This document shows, in pieces, positions 4,560 through 7,126 of a stretch of DNA of 7,126 bases (positions are counted from its first letter, which is position 1; every line of letters starts with the position of its first letter). A model generated the notes under the pieces. The model did not search any database and was not told the origin of the DNA. It was given only the letters and a program-made list of their open reading frames with translations. Origin of the DNA: Candidatus Woesearchaeota archaeon (GTDB lineage: Archaea; Nanobdellota; Nanobdellia; Woesearchaeales; GW2011-AR4); NCBI GenBank assembly GCA_016784195.1, contig JADHVE010000057.1:1-7126 (forward strand), read 5' to 3'. The position numbers and the translations under genes are program-made.

Positions 4560-5957
4560 ATGAAAAAACTTTTATCCATTTTTTTCCTGGTATTGGCAGT
4601 TTCTATAGTTTATGTTAGTGCAGCGCCTAATCTTGGAATGGCTCCTTCAAGCATATACCTTGGAGAGTCAAACAGAAATAACACTATAACATCAACATTT
4701 ACAATTGAAAATACAGGCAATGTATCTTTGACAAGCATAATCCCGTATTCCAGTTTCAATGTAGAATTTAATGCTACTAATTTAAATTTAACAGTAGGTG
4801 AAAAAGCAGTGATAAGATTTAATGTAACCATTCCTAAAGAAAGCTCAACCGGAAATGTAACATTGGGCAATATTTATTTTAGGTCTGTTGAGTACAACTC
4901 ATCAAATTTTCCAGTAACAGCCGTAATAAAAGGGGGCTTGATTATTGAAGATTTGGATGTAACTTTAACACGCCCTGATGGAAGGTCTGAAACTCATACT
5001 GATGTTATTAATGGCGCTAATCTTGACTTTGGAGACGAAGATAAACACGAGATAAGGCCCGGATCAACCCTGCAGTTTGACTTTAGGCTAGAAAATCTTT
5101 TCCTAGACGATGAAGACATTGAAATAAAGGATGTTTCTGTTCTTGTAACAATAATAAGTATAGACGACGAGGAAGACATAGATGAAGAGTCAGAGGACCT
5201 AGATATCAAGCCGGAAGCAAAAGAAGATTTTACAGTTACATTAGACATACCATTAAAAGTAGAAGAAGGGGATTACGATATTGAGATATTGGTAAAAGGG
5301 GAAGACGATGATGGCATAGAGCATAACATTGAATGGACTCTCGAAATGAGGCTTGAAAAAGAAAGCCATGACATCTATATTGAAAGTCTGAGTTTAACAA
5401 AAGATAAGCTGATATGCTCAGGAATTACTTCCTTAAAAACCAAGATATTTAATTTAGGCAAAAGTGACGAAGATGATGTAAAAATTGAGGTTAAAAATGC
5501 AGACCTGGAATTAGAGTTTGAGGAAAAAGGAATAACTTTATCAGAAGACCCTTACGATGAAGACAGTGAATATTCAAAAACCATACCAATAATGATTGAT
5601 GAAGGCACAAGTGCAGGCACTTATTCTCTGGATTTCAATGTTTACATAAAAGGAGTTGTTTTATTAAAAAATAAAAAAATTGATTTGGTGATTGAAGGCT
5701 GTAACACAGAAGAAGAAGAAACAAAAGAAGAAGTAACAGAAGAAAAAAATGAAATTATAATAGAGAATATCGCAGTAGGAGAGACAAAAGAAGAAAAGGA
5801 AGAAACAACAATACCTATCTTAGGCCAAAAAACAACTACAACAGAAGAAAAGCTTGTTTCAGGTAAGACAATCATCATTATCTCAATAATTGCAACAATG
5901 GTCATAATAACCGGAATAATAGGCGTAGTTTTAATGCTTAAGACTTCTAAACATTGA
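4560..5957 (+). CDS. Acidic, membrane-anchored surface protein with Ig/S-layer-like domains
   Basis: The 465-residue protein has a signal peptide (basic KK, hydrophobic 4-19, probable cleavage after VSA near 21). A first beta-rich domain (about 23-125) has the pattern TFTIENTGNVSLT and VRF-type NVTIP strands, typical of COG1361/NEW3-like S-layer repeats. A second domain (127-265) is interrupted by an extremely acidic loop (201-213), and a third spans 270-381 with Cys286 and Cys381 placed to form a disulfide. Then follows a Glu/Thr-rich stalk (383-435) and a C-terminal transmembrane helix (437-460) with a short basic tail. Seven N-glycosylation sequons (N40, N54, N71, N76, N88, N99, N113) all fall in the first domain. 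It is probably a glycosylated cell-surface protein displayed on a stalk, perhaps part of the S-layer. It is transcribed alone. Confidence 0.8.
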   Translation: MKKLLSIFFLVLAVSIVYVSAAPNLGMAPSSIYLGESNRNNTITSTFTIENTGNVSLTSIIPYSSFNVEFNATNLNLTVGEKAVIRFNVTIPKESSTGNVTLGNIYFRSVEYNSSNFPVTAVIKGGLIIEDLDVTLTRPDGRSETHTDVINGANLDFGDEDKHEIRPGSTLQFDFRLENLFLDDEDIEIKDVSVLVTIISIDDEEDIDEESEDLDIKPEAKEDFTVTLDIPLKVEEGDYDIEILVKGEDDDGIEHNIEWTLEMRLEKESHDIYIESLSLTKDKLICSGITSLKTKIFNLGKSDEDDVKIEVKNADLELEFEEKGITLSEDPYDEDSEYSKTIPIMIDEGTSAGTYSLDFNVYIKGVVLLKNKKIDLVIEGCNTEEEETKEEVTEEKNEIIIENIAVGETKEEKEETTIPILGQKTTTTEEKLVSGKTIIIISIIATMVIITGIIGVVLMLKTSKH

Positions 5958-5962
5958 TTTAG

Positions 5963-5979
5963 TTCTTTTTTATTTTATT
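5963..5979 (+). terminator. T-rich terminator after the surface-protein gene
   Basis: A run of six T and one of four T follow the TGA at 5955-5957 within 25 nt, with no stem. It lies opposite a convergent gene, where termination is expected. Confidence 0.5.
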
Positions 5980-6007
5980 AGTAGAGTTGCCTGATGTTAG
6001 TTTCAAT

Positions 6008-6020
6008 TGAGAAAAAACCC
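6008..6020 (-). terminator. T-rich terminator after the small zinc-ribbon gene
   Basis: On the minus strand GGGG then TTTTTT (6017-6012) and CTC follow the TAA at 6022-6024. Together with the plus-strand tract it forms a convergent terminator pair. Confidence 0.45.
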
Positions 6021-6021
6021 C

Positions 6022-6228
6022 TTACTTCTTAAAATCTTTTTGAACTTCCTTCACTTTATCTTTATCAACTTCAAAGAATATTCCAATATATCCACATTTA
6101 GTACATTCACATAGATTATTAACCATTGAAGGAATATTAATCATAGATGGTGTCCCTTTTAATGGATTTGCAAATTTCCATTTTGTACTTCCACATTTAG
6201 GACATAACTGTACTGAATCTTTTGTCAT
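6022..6228 (-). CDS. Small single zinc-ribbon protein
   Basis: A 68-residue protein with CPKCG at 9-13 and CTKCGYIG at 42-49, so Cys9, Cys12, Cys42 and Cys45 can bind one zinc; Cys40 is extra. The loop between them is long (PLKGTPSMINIPSMVN). The C-terminal half is a strand (IGIFFEVD) and a charged helix. Tiny cytoplasmic zinc ribbons of this layout are common in archaea and are of unknown role. The start at 6228 is supported by a TTTATATA box 26 nt upstream, which predicts a leaderless mRNA. It is a lone gene, convergent with the surface-protein gene. Confidence 0.75.
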   Translation of the reverse strand: MTKDSVQLCPKCGSTKWKFANPLKGTPSMINIPSMVNNLCECTKCGYIGIFFEVDKDKVKEVQKDFKK

Positions 6229-6250
6229 ATTGATTAATATCCCTAACTCA

Positions 6251-6258
6251 TATATAAA
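6251..6258 (-). promoter_or_regulatory. TATA box of the small zinc-ribbon gene
   Basis: Read on the minus strand this is TTTATATA, with its centre about 26 nt from the first base of the ATG. On the plus strand the same bases read TATATAAA and could start a long leader towards the acetyltransferase, but nothing shows that they do. Confidence 0.6.
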
Positions 6259-6387
6259 TTTGCCGGGGCTTTTTCTTAACTCTATAGACGTAATCCAACC
6301 CTACCTCATAGGGTTCGGAGAAACTAATGGGAATTCTGATGTTAGAATCAATCAGAAATCGGTGCCAAATTGTAAGGGGGCAAAAGG

Positions 6388-6395
6388 TTTAAAAG
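6388..6395 (+). promoter_or_regulatory. Possible TATA box of the acetyltransferase gene
   Basis: TTTAAAAG preceded by purine-rich GGCAAAAGG (a BRE-like context) would start transcription near 6418, just before the GAGGT element, giving a leader of about 42 nt. Confidence 0.35.
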
Positions 6396-6420
6396 AATAT
6401 GGACATTCTCCAATATTAAA

Positions 6421-6452
6421 GAGGTGTTATTAACCTCAAATATTTCTTGAGG
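6421..6452 (+). promoter_or_regulatory. Alternative hairpins controlling the acetyltransferase Shine-Dalgarno
   Basis: CCTCAA (6434-6439) can pair with TTGAGG (6447-6452), a 6-bp stem with a 7-nt loop that hides the GAGG ribosome-binding site seven bases before ATG 6460. The overlapping ACCTC (6433-6437) can instead pair with GAGGT (6421-6425), freeing the site. The two folds exclude each other. Confidence 0.4.
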
Positions 6453-6459
6453 ACAGAAG

Positions 6460-6975
6460 ATGGCAATAGATATAATTATTAGAAACTATGAATCAAAAGA
6501 TCAAGAGAGAGTGTTAGCTCTAATTCCAGAATTAGATACTGAATTAAGCAAAAGATTTGATATAAATCCATCTCCTGAAGAAGGAATTAAATATTATAAA
6601 GAACATTACCTCCGAGAAAATACAAAATATTCTACATTTATTGCCTCTAAAGATGAAAAAATTGCTGGTTTTATTATTGGCCATCCAACCGTTGATATGG
6701 CTGAGATTGATCACTTAGATGTATTACCCATTTCTTCTGATTGGCTTCCAGATGATTATTATGTTGCCATGACTTTTGTTTCACAATCATATCGAAATCA
6801 AGGTATCTCAAAAGAACTTAAGATCAAACTTGTAGAATATGCTAGAGAATGTGGGCACAAAGAAATTTGGAGTTATGTTGGAAAATGGAATGAACATTCT
6901 GTTAAGGCAAACAGATCATTAGGATTCCAAGAACAGGAACAAGATAAAAGATATAGATTTTCCCTTAAGTTATAA
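6460..6975 (+). CDS. GNAT-family N-acetyltransferase
   Basis: The 171-residue protein has the length and order of a single GNAT domain, which transfers acetyl from acetyl-CoA to an amine. An N-terminal strand and helix (3-30, IIIRNYESKDQERVLALIPEL) is followed by the central strands TFIASKDEKIAGFIIGHP (59-76) and VAMTFVSQSYRNQGISKEL (102-120). The pyrophosphate-binding motif A is RNQGIS (112-117), with Ser where Gly or Ala is usual. Motif B is WSYVGKWNEHSVKANRSLGF (137-156), with the typical N-x-x-x-x-x-N and LGF. The substrate is unknown; a small amine or a protein N-terminus are both possible. Unlike the leaderless genes nearby it has a Shine-Dalgarno (GAGG, 6449-6452) and a structured leader. 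A T-rich tract follows. Codon use is not visibly odd. Confidence 0.85.
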   Translation: MAIDIIIRNYESKDQERVLALIPELDTELSKRFDINPSPEEGIKYYKEHYLRENTKYSTFIASKDEKIAGFIIGHPTVDMAEIDHLDVLPISSDWLPDDYYVAMTFVSQSYRNQGISKELKIKLVEYARECGHKEIWSYVGKWNEHSVKANRSLGFQEQEQDKRYRFSLKL

Positions 6976-6977
6976 CC

Positions 6978-7000
6978 TTTTGCCCTTTCTTCTTTTACTT
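6978..7000 (+). terminator. T-rich terminator after the acetyltransferase gene
   Basis: Pyrimidine-rich sequence with several T runs (TTTT, TTT, TTTT) begins three bases after the TAA at 6973-6975; no stem is present. Confidence 0.4.
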
Positions 7001-7012
7001 AGTTGAACTTCG

Positions 7013-7126
7013 TTATATATTTACGGCTGACTTAGAAACTGTCCCTTTGGCTGGATTTATTTGGGGAGTATGCTATTTATATCCTGCATCAAACAGGCTT
7101 TCTACCAAGAAAACAAGCTAAACAAT
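7013..7126 (+). other. Right edge: possible promoter and first codons of a further gene
   Basis: TTATATAT at 7013-7020 is TATA-like and would start transcription near 7043. An ATG at 7070 opens a frame that stays open to the edge (19 codons, beginning MLFISCIKQAFYQENK). A second frame, open from 6969 to a TAA at 7119-7121, has no ATG start. Both are too short to identify, so this end is left undecided. Confidence 0.25.

Larger units (their letters stand above)
6262..6459 (+). other. Hairpin-rich stretch upstream of the acetyltransferase gene
   Basis: No convincing gene lies here, but the stretch holds three strong stems. TCCAACCCTA (6294-6303) pairs with TAGGGTT-C-GGA (6309-6319), 10 bp with one bulge and a 5-nt loop. 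AATATGGA (6396-6403) pairs with TCC-A-ATATT (6409-6417). GAGGT (6421-6425) pairs with ACCTC (6433-6437). The part at 6290-6390 is richer in G and C than its surroundings. It could be a structured 5' leader, a small RNA or relic DNA. It does not fold as a tRNA and I do not recognise a known RNA family. Confidence 0.4.

Noticed and set aside
5700..5860. Glu/Lys/Thr-rich GAAGAAGAA-like repeats as a possible microsatellite
   Set aside because: They are codons of the acidic stalk of the surface protein and stay in frame; no exact tandem unit is kept.
6290..6330. Possible tRNA, suggested by GGGTTCGGA resembling a T-arm
   Set aside because: The bases form a 10-bp hairpin instead, and no acceptor, D or anticodon arms can be built around them.
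6230..6433. Plus-strand open frame of 67 codons starting with TTG
   Set aside because: The start codon is TTG without a ribosome-binding site, and its 5' part overlaps the promoter of the divergent zinc-ribbon gene and a strong hairpin. Kept as an unexplained stretch, not as a gene.
6976..7121. Plus-strand open frame of 50 codons ending at TAA 7119
   Set aside because: There is no start codon in the frame, it begins inside the acetyltransferase 3' end, and the peptide is not recognised.

Overview
The window is AT-rich and looks archaeal, most like the small-genome DPANN type (Woesearchaeota/Pacearchaeota-like). The evidence for archaea is direct: TTTATATA/TTTAAATA boxes sit about 26-28 nt upstream of several start codons, so those genes probably give leaderless mRNAs. 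T-rich tracts follow stop codons, and there is a surface protein with a signal peptide, N-glycosylation sequons and a C-terminal membrane anchor. The DPANN placement is inference from protein style (Lys/Glu-rich coiled coils, small zinc ribbons, a surface protein of COG1361-like style), not from a marker gene.

Left part (1-1250) is a graveyard of insertion sequences. A decayed IS701-like (DDE) transposase remnant at 187-514 has frameshifts and a nonsense codon. Next to it lies a more intact IS200/IS605-family element (about 541-1250). Its TnpA has the HUH motif and the catalytic Tyr region, but a 53-nt hairpin-rich insertion breaks it; removing the insertion restores a 142-codon frame exactly. 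The element carries subterminal hairpins at both ends and a hairpin whose loop and 3' arm hold the tnpA ribosome-binding site.

Middle part (1368-4477). On the minus strand are a protein with two zinc ribbons (GTG start) and an apparent two-gene operon of a short DegT/DnrJ-like PLP-dependent aminotransferase followed 1 nt later by a lipoprotein. Divergent from these is a class I SAM-dependent methyltransferase, then a charged coiled-coil protein. A single near-palindromic TATA element (3391-3406) lies 26 nt from both divergent ATGs and probably drives two leaderless transcripts.

Right part (4560-7126) holds an acidic surface protein with Ig/S-layer-like repeats, a convergent small zinc-ribbon gene, a stretch with several hairpins but no convincing gene, and a GNAT N-acetyltransferase. 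The GNAT Shine-Dalgarno can be sequestered by one of two mutually exclusive hairpins. The window ends in an unresolved piece that may be the start of another gene.

I see no CRISPR array, tRNA, rRNA or recognised defence system. The genes do not form one obvious pathway. The most unusual items are the shared leaderless promoter, the structured insertion in tnpA, and the hairpin-rich leader before the GNAT gene.
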